Shown here: positions 35,149 to 45,826 of the stretch, piece by piece
Layout of the letters: every line of letters starts with the position of its first letter
How positions within the stretch are numbered: position 1 is the stretch's first letter
DNA from: Amyelois transitella
Lineage: Eukaryota; Arthropoda; Insecta; Lepidoptera; Pyralidae
Reading direction: 5' to 3'
Assembly (NCBI RefSeq): GCF_032362555.1
Contig: NC_083515.1
Coordinates: 5,305,001-5,369,000, forward strand
DNA length: 64,000 nt
The notes under the pieces: model-generated
The model's database searches: none
What the model was told of the DNA's origin: nothing
Seen by the model: the letters and a program-made list of their open reading frames with translations, nothing else
Made by a program: the position numbers and the translations under genes

Positions 35149-36239
35149 AATAAAACCCAAATAGTGACCTTACTCTTTTTACAGTAAGGAATACATTTCA
35201 AATTGGTTTTCGAGTTGCATTTCATAGTTACCACTTACCAGCATGTGCCTGATTTAGAATATCCATTAAAAAGCACAACAAGTAGTTTGCTCAGTCTAAA
35301 TCGTTCGTGATGTCTGAAAACCTAAATCAAATGACTTAAAAAATTAAATAAATACCTCATGAATACCCAAGCTTTGTCCGTCGACCTTTGCCTCGCTCAT
35401 CTAAGAGTCGTAACAAAGCCGCTAATGTTCACTGAATATGTATTGAGTTGCCGGTATTCAGCGATTAGCATAATGACGACGTGGCCGTGAAGCCAACACA
35501 CTTTTACTGTAAACAACAAGTTTCGTGATTTCTTCATTTATTTAAACTCTATTACGAAACATGTGAATGACGAACGCCTAGGTCTTTTACCATACCACGA
35601 TGATGTAGAAGTGTAAAATTTATATATTAAAATATATGACTACACTAAAATAATATATTACCCTGTTAATTGATATTTAAAAAAAAACCAATATAAACAT
35701 GAAAAGAAGAAAAGTGAAAAACTGTAATATAAGATTTTTATCGTCTAATTTACCTTGTCCACGTAATTACGTACAACACTGTACTTGCTTAATATTTTTG
35801 CGTTTAATCTATCTTTTTTATACTTAAATTATATTTTTAGTTAATAATCGTGGTATTTAATAAACACCCACCTGTTTGTTACCGCAATGCTTTGGCACAT
35901 TCATTCGGAAACGTTCAAAATTTGGCAAGGGGCGTACGCCAAATTGACTGCGAGTGAATTAGTAATGAATTATGGACTACGTTTGTTTTGCGAAAACCAA
36001 TTATGTTTAGGATTCGATATATACAATTGATAACAGAGATAAGTAACTATTTAACATATTTATTTCACCTAATTAATTATTAAAAATATAATATATCAAA
36101 ATAAACTTTTCAATCCCATTTCAATTTCTGTATCTAATAACATGTTTATTTTAAAGTATTTTATTTTTTAATATTTTCCTTGACTTATAAAAGCATTATG
36201 AATATATAGGAAGGTAATAATTTGAAGGTTGGCACAAAA
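35149..36239. other. no gene recognised
   Basis: AT-rich, with no recognisable feature. Confidence 0.4.
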
Positions 36240-36640
36240 CTTTTGTGCCTTTTCACCCGTTTCAATCTCATGTTATAAATTTTTTCTAACGCGAATATAT
36301 CTCTGAACAAACGCTGCCATCGAATATTATTCATGTTTCCCCGACAGCTTGAGCAGACAATCATCATCGACGGGAAATATCGCTTCAATATAAATCTCCG
36401 GGAAACTTTCTAAATAAATATGAATGTTTGGATACCAATTTTAAAATATATTCATATCACCATTTCAATCTGGTATTATTACTATTGCTAACGCGAATAT
36501 TGTTTATGGTACATATTGGTTCGGCTGTGAAACAAATGCCGCCATCGAATAATATTCATGTTTCCCTACGATGTTGAGCAGACATCATCGACGGGAAATA
36601 TCGTAACAACATAAATCTCCGGGGAAATTCCTGAGCTTTA
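36240..36640. repeat. imperfect tandem duplication, about 200-220 bp units
   Basis: Two successive blocks share TCACC..TTTCAATCT, CTAACGCGAATAT, CATCGAA, ATTCATGTTTCCC, GAGCAGAC, ATCATCGACGGGAAATATCG and ATAAATCTCCGGG in the same order. The offset is 202 nt at the first shared words and 221 nt at the later ones, so indels have accumulated. Function unknown. Confidence 0.8.
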
Positions 36641-36896
36641 ACAATATGGGCGTACTTTATTTTCACTTTGTACATGCCATAATGTTATTGCCTTAACTGC
36701 AATACAATGGTTTCTAATTCGAGTTATTTACTTATATGAGTCTTGTTATGTATTTTGTCTTTTGTTTTGTCACTAAGCTAAAACCAATTTAATGTTAACT
36801 TAATAAAATTTAGTCTAATATAATATTCTTGTTTACTTTCATACTTGAGTAAAATGTAATACGTTACATAAGGTATAAAATGTTTAAGGGATAAGA

Positions 36897-37153
36897 TAGT
36901 GCCATGTGGTTTCCGGCACCAATATAAAAAGTATAGGACCACTCCATCTCGCTCCCATGGATGTCGTAAAAAGCGACTGAGGGATAGGCTTATAAAGTTG
37001 GGATGGGATTGGGATGGGCTAGCGCCCTGTCACTATTTGAAACTTAATTCTATCTTAAAGCTAAATAGCTGAACGTAGCCTATCAGTCTTTTCGAGACTG
37101 TTGGCTCTGTCTACCCCGCAAGGGATATAGACGTGATTATATGTATGTATATA
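36897..37153 (+). repeat. SINE-A, near full-length
   Basis: GCCATGTGGTTTCCGGCACC head to the ATGTATGTAT tail. A short duplication (GGGATGGGATTGGGATGGG) marks the middle. Confidence 0.85.
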
Positions 37154-37445
37154 AAATGTTTTACATAGATATTCGTTGTTCCGTGATATCGTTTTTAAAT
37201 AAGGGTGTTTTCATTTGGTCGCAATCTTTTCTAAAAGGTGTTCTAGTATGGACTCAGGTGTATTTATTGCAAGGGTATCAATGTGATCGTGAGGAGATCA
37301 TGCACGTGTAGAGCTATAATGGTTACTTTACCTACAATGTCGTCTCTTCTGTATTTTTTTCTGTGTGCAATAATCAAGAAATTTGAATGTACAACGAACT
37401 ACGTGTTAAGAAGTTTCGCAATTCAGGCCACCTACACCTGGAGTG

Positions 37446-38504
37446 TCAAATTTTAAATGCATAAAATAAGTTATCCAAATTTCTAAAAAAATGATTAGGT
37501 ATCTGTATTTTGATCAAATTAAGGACGTCCTGGTAAAGGGTCAGGTCAAAAGTACCCGAAACCGCCGAGCTTGCATGAAGAGAGTTATGAATGTGGATGA
37601 AGCGAGGGAAGTATGCAGAGATCGTGGCAAGTGGAAAGAGGTAGTCTCTGCCTACCCCTCCGTGAAAGAGGCGTGATTTAATGTATGTATGTATGATTAT
37701 TATCTGTTGGAGCAAGGTCCGGAGAGTACGGTGGATATCTTAGACATTCTAATCGAAGCTCCTCTAATTTGGTAGCAGTCTGTTGTGCAGTGTTTGTTTT
37801 AGCGCTGTCGTGAAACAGCAGTAGTGTGAAGCGATTAACCAGCCTCGGTTGTTTAGAAGTTAGCTTTCCCATCATAGTTTGCAATTGCTGACAAAAGACG
37901 TCTGCCGTAATCGTCTGGCCACATTTGAGAAAACTGTAATGAACGACACCGGCACTAGTCCACCAAGCGCTTACAAGTAACTTTTTTGGGTAAATTTTCG
38001 CTTGGGCAGGACTTGGCTGGTTGGCCAGGGTTCAGCCATTGCGTTGAGCATTTCGGATTATCGTATAGAATCCAGATTTCATTATTATGCCGGTTAAATA
38101 ATGTAAAGCAGCAGTCGATTCGTGTTTGCCGGTATGTTTCACTCAATTCGTGAAGTACCAACTTTTCGAGTTTCTTAATCTTCCCAATTTGCTTCAAGTG
38201 GATTAAAATAGCTTTTATTATTACTAACACCAAAATCTGAAGCTAACTCGGACATGGTTTGCGATGGATCCGCTTCCACAATAGCCTTCAATTATTCATT
38301 ATCAACTGAGGTCTCCGGCCGTCAACGGGACTTGTTCTGCAGGTAGAAATTTCCAGAACGAAAACGTTGGAACCAAAAACGTACTGTGTTTTCTATTGCA
38401 ACACGACCGCCATACCCATCATTAACCCTTCGAGCCGTTTCCGCAGCACTGGTGACACGGTAAAACTCATACTCATAAATAACGCAATATTTAAATATAT
38501 CCAT
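37446..38504 (-). mobile_element. mariner transposase pseudogene, interrupted by LINE-B
   Basis: Minus-strand pieces in order: TSAAETARRVNDGYGG and VRFWFQRFRSGNF (N-terminal DNA-binding part, 38504-38322); HELSETYRQTRIDCC, then IWILYDN and LNPGQP (38233-37955); FLKCGQTITADVF, HDSAKTNTAQQ and PPYSPDLAPTD (down to about 37700); HFFRNLDN at about 37490-37465 beyond the LINE insertion. The second and third catalytic Asp (HDS and SPD) are visible. The first, normally in a TGDE motif just before the WILYDN block, is deleted. Several frameshifts exist. No terminal inverted repeats were found. It is dead. Confidence 0.88.
37498..37692 (+). repeat. LINE-B 3' copy inserted in mariner
   Basis: A 195-bp copy of the LINE-B end, flanked by ATGATTA on both sides (37491-37497 and 37693-37699). 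It separates mariner codons for APTDNNH from HFFRNLDN. The match to the 27205 copy is nearly exact over 180 nt, so both are young relative to the decayed mariner. Confidence 0.85.
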
Positions 38505-38506
38505 TT

Positions 38507-39882
38507 TGTAAACTCAGTGACGCAAACAGAAAAATCAGAATAAAGAAAAACAATTGCATGACGGTTAGCAAAATACAAATACATGTGTAAATAGCTGAAT
38601 AAATTTGAATTCGGAGTTCCTGACCAAAGAGAAGAAATTTGTGACTGTAGTCTTAACTTTATGATCAGATTGTAAACTGCCTCCAAAGCTGTCCAAAGAG
38701 ACATTGTAAAGTTAATCAAAGTATTCTCATCACGTACTGTCTGGTACAAAACTGCCTTAAATTCATTACAGACGGACAAAGTAGCATTATTTTCTTAATC
38801 TGTTTATATTAATTGGAAATAATAAATGTTTATTTTATTTGCACATATTAATAGTAATCTTAGGCAGGCAGTTTAATGTAGTATTAAGGCAGAACACATT
38901 AAACAGTTGAATTAATTGAAATTTGATAAAAAAGTTATAGGCAGGTACTAGAAATCCATAAAGAATTAAGAATCGTAAAAAATTATCTGATCTGAACTAA
39001 GTTCACTGAAGATTATCTGATAGTAGGTAGTTGATAGATTCCTAGGAAGTACTTTATTATATCAGAAGTCGATTCTGTGACGACGTAGTATGACCTTTGA
39101 AGAGCCGATTTGAAACACGCCCGAGCTGCTTTATCGGTTCTCCTCCGAGGGATAACTGCTGTGATTTGTCATAAAGTCAACGTATATACAATGAAGCCGG
39201 CTTACTAGCTTATACCTTATGAGATACGTGCATCAGATACGCGTGACCCTTGTCCACAAATGTCCACTGATTTCGAAGGTTACTATCCAAATATGTTTAA
39301 ATATGTATCTATTCTTCAGTTTCAGTTTTGGTCTTATGCCGTGTTCTAGAAATATAATTCCGATTTCTAAGATATGTTCAAACCTAATCAATTAAGCGTT
39401 ACGAGTAAGGAGATTTTTTTTTAATTTTCTTATTTTGCAGGTTACTTGAACAATCATTAATATTTTATACCTTTAAAATTCCTAAAGCAATCTGCTGCAA
39501 AATTGTAGGTATTAACATAATATATATGTATATCCTGAAGAAACATAGCCCTACTATACCTACCTACATCTATGGTTTACAACTCACAGCTTAGAGAGCT
39601 TGTCTGATCGTGATGGATGGCGTTGAGCTAAGCGTTATTTAAGGACGCTGAGCTGACTCTCTCCGATAGATACATTCCTGGGAAAATAAATTCTGCTAGT
39701 TCAGCTGGCTGAGCAAACGTGGAATTAGTTTCACAATTGTATTTGGTCAACTGAACTTGAACAAAGGATTTTAGAAAATTAGATAGGTACCTATTAATTT
39801 TTTATCAACTTTTATGGAACTGAAACCAATATGCATTTATCATTCGACTGTTCTTAGACTCAAATGTTAGTTTAATATCTAC
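38507..39882. other. no gene recognised
   Basis: A 128-codon minus-strand frame overlaps the mariner start but shows no conserved motif. The rest is AT-rich. Confidence 0.35.
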
Positions 39883-41145
39883 TAGCGACCCGCCCCGGCT
39901 TCGCACGGGTGCAATGATACTAAATACCTACACCACAGAAAAAGATCTATATTAAATCAACAATGTATTTAAGTCATTTAATTGGATAAGGATAAATGTT
40001 GTATTGGTTAAAATCGTTTCAAAATTTGTGATTATTTGTCGTAAAAAGTAAATGACAAAAAAATTTTATTGTGGGATATCCATGAGAGATAGACATACAC
40101 CATCGCGGATTTTCTGTAGACCTTTTCAATGTGTACAAATAATTCCTAGTAGGTAAGCATGAACAAATTTGTTATTTATTTTCCTTTTGCGTTACGAGTA
40201 GATGAGATACTTAACCGTTAGTAGAAATAATATAAAACTTAAACAAAAATATTGCATTTTCCAAGGAAGAGATGTATTTATCCATACTACCATTTTCATA
40301 TAAAAGGTGCATCAATTTATCAATCGTCTCCGGGAAATTGACCAAGCCTTGAGATGACAAGACACTAATGGGATTACCTTACTTGGTAAAAAATTGTCTT
40401 TCTTTGCCTTCCGTTATTTTAAGTATAACAAGAAAACCTTACCGTAATTCTGTCATTTATTCGTTTTATTATAAGCTTTTAATTTCCCACGCTGAGAACA
40501 AAATTTCACCTTTTCCTTTCCTATCTGTTTTATCTTTGAATTTTTTTTTGTCTTTTCACTAACACCGGGATAAATATAATAGCGGATTCCGCGCAACTGC
40601 ACTAAATAAAATTATTATATAATCTCTTAAAAATACGTCGATGTGTCGATCCTGAACTGTTTAATAGTATCCAGTCTCTTCCTTATTTGGGTTTATATTG
40701 GGTTACGTCGCCCGACGCTCAGTTTCCTGATATTAAAGCATCTATTTTTCGAATAAGTAACCACCCATCCCGTACCGCACGCCTTACTCTGGTGGGCGTG
40801 ACTTTTACTAAATTTTCATTAAAAACGTCCATTTGCTATGTTCATCTTTTTTACAATAAATTACAAAAAGCGACAAATTCAGCGCTTGAAATATTAGATA
40901 CGTCTAAAAAACTAAAAGTCTGTAAAGGACATAATTATGGTACTTTGGTTCCCGTGGTATTAGCACAAAAAACCTGTATTCTTTAATAGGTGCCGCAAAA
41001 TTCGACGCTTTTTGTAGGTGGAGTTTAATTTGTTGCCTTTTGTCGGTGGTGTTAATTTCGTCGCTTTTTTATGGCTAAAAAATCGTCGTTTTTTTGTAGA
41101 TGGCGCTAAATGCACGCGGGCGAAGCTGCGGGTAAAAGCTAATTA
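39883..41145. repeat. composite repeat region with a 28-nt degenerate minisatellite
   Basis: It opens with CTAGCGACCCGCCCCGGCTT then CGCACGGGTG, a typical arthropod LINE/SINE edge, and closes with CGGGCGAAGCTGCGGGTAAA, another such edge. Between them, 40989-41115 holds about four diverged 28-nt units (starts near 40989, 41017, 41045 and 41073) built on GGTGG.GTTAATTTCGTCGC and a T-run. Part of this block, CCTGTATTCTTTAATAGGTG, recurs at 42560-42600. Confidence 0.5.
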
Positions 41146-41999
41146 AAATATACCTACTCTAAAAGGAATAATTTTTTTTCATAGCCATTTTTATTCCTTT
41201 ATAATATGTCAAATAAAGAAGTTCGGTCGCAATACCTACTTTAGATATCTGGATTAGGTAGGGAGCTTCTTTATATGGTAACAAATAACTGGAAGGAGTA
41301 TAGGGTATTTCAGCTCTGTTGGTATTTGGCACTATGCCACGAAGGGGAAATTGAAAACATTTGGGATTTCATTGTCTACTATTGAGAAATTCGACAGCTT
41401 GGTAGAATAGGAACAAAATTAAAAATATTTGCCGAAATACGTTCTTTACTAATTTACCTGGTCACTTGATTTTAAACTTTTTAATAAGCTTAAGTCTAGA
41501 TAATTTTAATCTTTGGCATATATGGACGCCTCTCTTAGTACCTATTACCCACAGCTTACCCCGCGTGAATTTAAAAAAACACAAAAGGCGATTTATCGCC
41601 ATTTAAATCAATTTAAATAAAAAAAACGACGAAATTTCGAAAATGCCACGAGAATTATAATTTTTACCGGGATGTAAGGTACCCTATGTCCTTCTGCAGT
41701 CTCTTATTTATATATGTATAGGTACATGATATTTCAAGAAGATAAATTCAGAAGATACTCGTAACTCGTGAAGAGGTAACAAACAAACAAATAAACTCAC
41801 TTGCACATTTAAAATAATAGTTGGGACTTGGAATGAAGATAAAGAATAAGTATTGCCAGAAAACTAAATCAGGAAATAAGTGGAATCATTAGGTCACAAC
41901 TTACCCAACATGATAGGTACCTAGGTGTTAGTACATCAATACATAAATCAATATTATATCATATTATGATATTACAAAAAATCTATATATTGAAATATC
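41146..41999. other. no feature seen
   Basis: AT-rich. A short LINE-edge-like word (CCCACAGCTTACCCCGCGTG) near 41550 only. Confidence 0.35.
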
Positions 42000-42242
42000 T
42001 TCTTCCTCCTGACTTTAGTCCCGGTTGCATCTTTACACATCTTCTGAACAGGAGCCTAAGGTAGGTACGACCTTGACCATTGAATGAGTCAATTTTTACA
42101 CTAAGCGAGTCCCATCTGATCTCCGTAACCTTTGCAAGTGGAACTACCCGTACTAACTATTGGATCGATCATGATTCCACATCTTCTGAATGTGCAGGTT
42201 GCCTCACGATGTTTTCCTTCTTCGTAAGAGCCTCGGATTAAA
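42000..42242 (+). repeat. repeat F, long copy
   Basis: CTTTAGTCCCGGTTGCATC, then GAGTCCCATCTGATCTCCGT and GTGCAGGTTGCCTCACGATG followed by TTTTCC. This is the most complete repeat F copy in the window. It is followed directly by SINE-A. Confidence 0.65.
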
Positions 42243-42251
42243 TATTCCGAC

Positions 42252-42448
42252 ATACATGTCTTTACCTATCCCTTACGGTGTAGATAAAGCCAGCAGTCTC
42301 GCAAAGCCTGAAAGGCCACGATCAGAAGATAAGAATTCAGATTCAAATAGTGACAGGTTGTTAGTCCATCGCCTTAAAATGGAATCTCAAGTTTTTTGCC
42401 TTTTTCTTAGGAGTGGTCTATTCTAAACTGCCGGGAACCACATGGGCA
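42252..42448 (-). repeat. SINE-A, diverged copy
   Basis: CTATCCCTTACGGTGTAGAT through AACTGCCGGGAACCACATGG. Two internal blocks are missing. Confidence 0.7.
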
Positions 42449-42603
42449 ATATCCGAGCTATAATTATAAATGCGGATGTAAGTTTATTTGCTTTGTTTGT
42501 TATCTCTTTAGGGTGCCTACCTTTCATCCCGGTAGAAACTAAAGCTCCCGTGGTAATTTCGAAAAACCTGTAATTCTTTTATACTTAGGTGGTGGTGGCG
42601 CTG

Positions 42604-43688
42604 AATAGGGATGTGGACTGTACTCAAATAAGTATAAAATTTTACCACGAAAAGGTAGTTTCTATAGTAAAAATAATAAAAAACACAATATTTTCCTCAA
42701 TAAATAAGGGATTATTTTTTTATTTAATAAAATGTAATTAAATATTTCACCCTCAAGTCACGTGACAATGAACACCAATCAAAATGCGTGATGTCACGCG
42801 TTGCAATACAAGAATTTTCGCTGTCAAATACTATGGTGTTTGTTGATATTTGGATCATATTATTACCGTGATTACCGTCCGATTATCTTAGCCACGGAAA
42901 TACTTTGTGTAGAATGAGTCTGTTCTTTTTCTCTTTCACATTCCGCTATTGATTCCAATCTTTGCCTTTTAACTGCTAATAGTCGAGTTGTTATGTTTTC
43001 GGTTCGTCTTTTTTATCGGGTTGACATGCAAACTTTCTTGGCACACAACCTGCTCTCAGTCTGATCTGGGATACTGTGCCCATCAAATGATATTCTGGAT
43101 AATTCTCCATATCATTGGCAACTATAATGAAACTAAGAAACATTGTTTACTTTATTTCTAACCTAAAAATTCGAGTTTTCGTCTTTGAAAACTTGAAGAG
43201 TTAAATTATTTTAATACAAGTAAATGTAACAAATATTATCAAACTTACATCAAAATGATCCTCACAGAAATACATTTTACTTTGTGTAGATACAAGTGCC
43301 GGATCCCGGCGGGCTAATTGAAGCCAATTTTTCAGCATCGTTTTTGTACGTGGAACGTGAATAAACAGTTTTTCAGGTGTTTTAATAGTTGTAATTTTAC
43401 ACTGCGGCACCGCACAATATTTATAAAATTTTGAATTCATATTATTATCACACAACTATGAAATAACTATTCATTGCATACGACTTCGACAATATTTTAT
43501 AACGCGTGACATCACAGCGGCCGTTTGACAGGTATCCGCGTTTTAGCGCGAAATTTTAAATGGAATTTTAAATAAATTATTTTAAAGGTATTACTTCAAA
43601 TAAAAGAATAATAATAAATAGTTTGGGTTATATTTGGTACTTATGCATGGTTTTAAACACTTTCCCAAAAATAGTCCACATCCCTATT
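42604..43688 (-). mobile_element. THAP-carrying inverted-repeat element (P-element-like?)
   Basis: The ends are inverted copies of AATAGGGATGTGGACT(G/A)T: 17 of 18 bases match between 42604 and 43688. Subterminal inverted words, TGATGTCACGCGTT, lie near 42790 and 43505. Flanks TGGCG(CTG)/TGGCG(GGC) could be an imperfect 8-bp target duplication. The 1085-bp interior carries a THAP DNA-binding domain on the minus strand but no transposase catalytic part. P-element transposases begin with a THAP domain, so an internally deleted P-like element is the simplest reading; other THAP-bearing transposons are possible. Confidence 0.7.
42991..43440 (-). pseudogene. THAP domain, two exons, one-base frameshift
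   Basis: Exon 1 (43440-43249) reads MNSKFYKYCAVPQCK, then LFIHVPR, KNWLQLARRD and MYFCEDHFD. It supplies the C2CH zinc ligands (C-x4-C ... C-x2-H), with the proline and tryptophan expected of the fold. A GTAAGT donor follows directly. Exon 2 (43121-42991) continues DMENYPEYHLMG and CVPRKFACQP (the AVPTxF-like end), then a stop. With the obvious donor and acceptor, one base is missing just after TTGCCA, so the reading frame breaks; a weaker GTTTGA donor would rescue it. An earlier ATG at 43455 adds five residues. It lies inside the inverted-repeat element. Confidence 0.75.
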
Positions 43689-44439
43689 GGCGGGCTATGA
43701 AAAACAAGTAACAGTTAAAAATACTGCAAATTTATCCCTGTAGTGTCTATGACTGAGGTGTTTAGGTACCTATGTAAGTAGGTAAGTAATAAGTACCTTA
43801 CACATAAGTAATAATTAACATCATGATCACCTAAAACCTATTTGTTAACATGGTGCAATAAAATTTAACACCATCGCCAGAATTCTACCTCATCTGTTCA
43901 TATTTATTATTCACTAAAACGACCAGCTTCAGACAGCTTCTCACGTGCGTTTGGATACCAACTCCATCATTCATGAATAATATAAAACTTTCCCCTGAGG
44001 CGGCGTCCCAGAACAATGTCTTTTCTTTACACCTGTATAAATCTTGGCGGCATTTCTTATTAATCAATGTTTACCATTGGCTCACAAGAAATACTATCCA
44101 TAGGTAGGTACAGTCAACAGCATATAGCCAAATTCACCGCAGAGTCGCCTCTATTACCACAGCATAGAGTTGATAGTCAACCGCAACCTTACCTACTAAT
44201 ATCGTAAACCAAAATTAAATGATATATTGCAAAAAATGGATGTTTACGTTTGGAACTGAAACGTGATAGATATGAAAAAGTGCTTGGTGCGTTTGTAGCT
44301 GAAAGGTAATTAGGTCGACCTCCGACTAAATCGAGTGGCAGTGGTTTAAATCCAACCGCAGTTCTGCACTTCTCTTGAATTAATAAGCCTGAGGTGCGTC
44401 TATGATTACGACCGTAAGTGGAGGAAGATAGATTTTTAC
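43689..44439. other. no feature seen
   Basis: AT-rich sequence, no recognisable repeat or exon. Confidence 0.35.
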
Positions 44440-44535
44440 ACGATGCGCCCGAAGGGTCAATCTGCCACTGTGCTTAGTGTTTGTGGATTATAAGAAGGCA
44501 TTTGATTCAATTAAGACCTGGGTAGTTCGGCTACA
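44440..44535 (+). pseudogene. reverse-transcriptase motif A fragment
   Basis: One frame reads LSVFVDYKKAFDSIKTWVV. F-V-D-Y-K-K-A-F-D-S is the catalytic motif A of RTE-like non-LTR reverse transcriptases. The frame is not open upstream or downstream. It is an isolated relic. Confidence 0.65.
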
Positions 44536-45826
44536 GTCACGTTCACAAGGCAATTCCATTTCAGTGGGGTGTGATCATCAAGCTTTAAGAATGACAAGAA
44601 CGTCTACGGTTTGTCGACGATAAAGTGGTCATGGCAGAGTTGCAATTGTTTATTAAAAAACATTTTTATACCAAAAGGTGATCGTTGCTATTCGATGCAC
44701 TTCATTGGAAAATATTTTTATGGAGATGATTTATTACGTGACGATGATTAATATTTTGTTTCTTGTATTTTGATTGACACGAAAAAGTAATAATAATAAG
44801 TATTGAACACTGGCTGTTTTTTGTTTCCATTTCTTTTTTATCTATTATCCCATCTCTTAAGACTATTGACTTATGTTTTAAAACAAGCTGATATGAAATT
44901 TCGAAAAAAAAAGCAATGATGTAATGTGCCCCTTATAATACAAGGGTATAGGTACCATAAGACAGAAATCACATATAATTTTTTTTCGTTGTGTTGCAAC
45001 AACTTTTTTTTTACGCATATTTTATGGGTAATAGAGCACACAAAGGAGCATAACATAATAATATATTAATTTTGTGATTGTAAGTCACAGAGAACTTAGA
45101 AAAAAAAATGTTTTTTTTTTTATTTTTTTATAATTTTTTATTTTAAAAAATATATGTGATATACTTTGTAATGTAACCTAACACCTCGCGTTAGTTTCAC
45201 TTCTCTATCCTAATTACCTTCAGAGATAAATCACATTCAATAATAGTCAAGCATACGGATATTTTGCTCTCTATCTCAAGGTCAAAGCGGAAGTCGGTCG
45301 CGAAAAGTACATAAATCGTGTTTGAACATCAAGTCGATATTAAAACAAAAGTTTCGATATCGATTCCCATTTGGGGGCCGACTCGTCATACGTATCCGGC
45401 TAAACCCTTTATTTTTCTTTATCAGTTTGATCTTCTTTGAGTTTTTAATTTTTTTTGTCTATGGATGGTTCATGGCTGTATATGTTATGGAGCTTTGCCT
45501 TTCTTCCATGGATTAAAAAAAGCGTAGTAAAAAAGAGATCCGGTTCGTAATTTGTACGTAGTTTGCGTTTTTGAACGAAATATACTAAGACCAAATTAAA
45601 ATGTAATGCAACAAAGTTGTGACATCTTTTTCTTACACGTGTAATTTATAGCTGCATTAGTTGAGGGCAAATTATCGATATCACAACATTTCTCATAACC
45701 TGGGTGCAGCTGTCAAAGAAATATTCTTCAATCATTGACTTTTCGTGTGGCTATGGCGTAAATTGGTTTTGAGTAGTAATTATTTACGAAATTTAAGAGT
45801 TAATAATTCTTGTGATAATTATTATT
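44536..45826. other. AT-rich 5' flank of GET4
   Basis: Long A- and T-runs near 45090-45160. No TATA box or other promoter element could be assigned with confidence. Confidence 0.35.

Noticed and set aside
38393-38779. 128-codon minus-strand frame
   Set aside because: It overlaps the mariner N-terminus in another frame and shows no recognisable motif.
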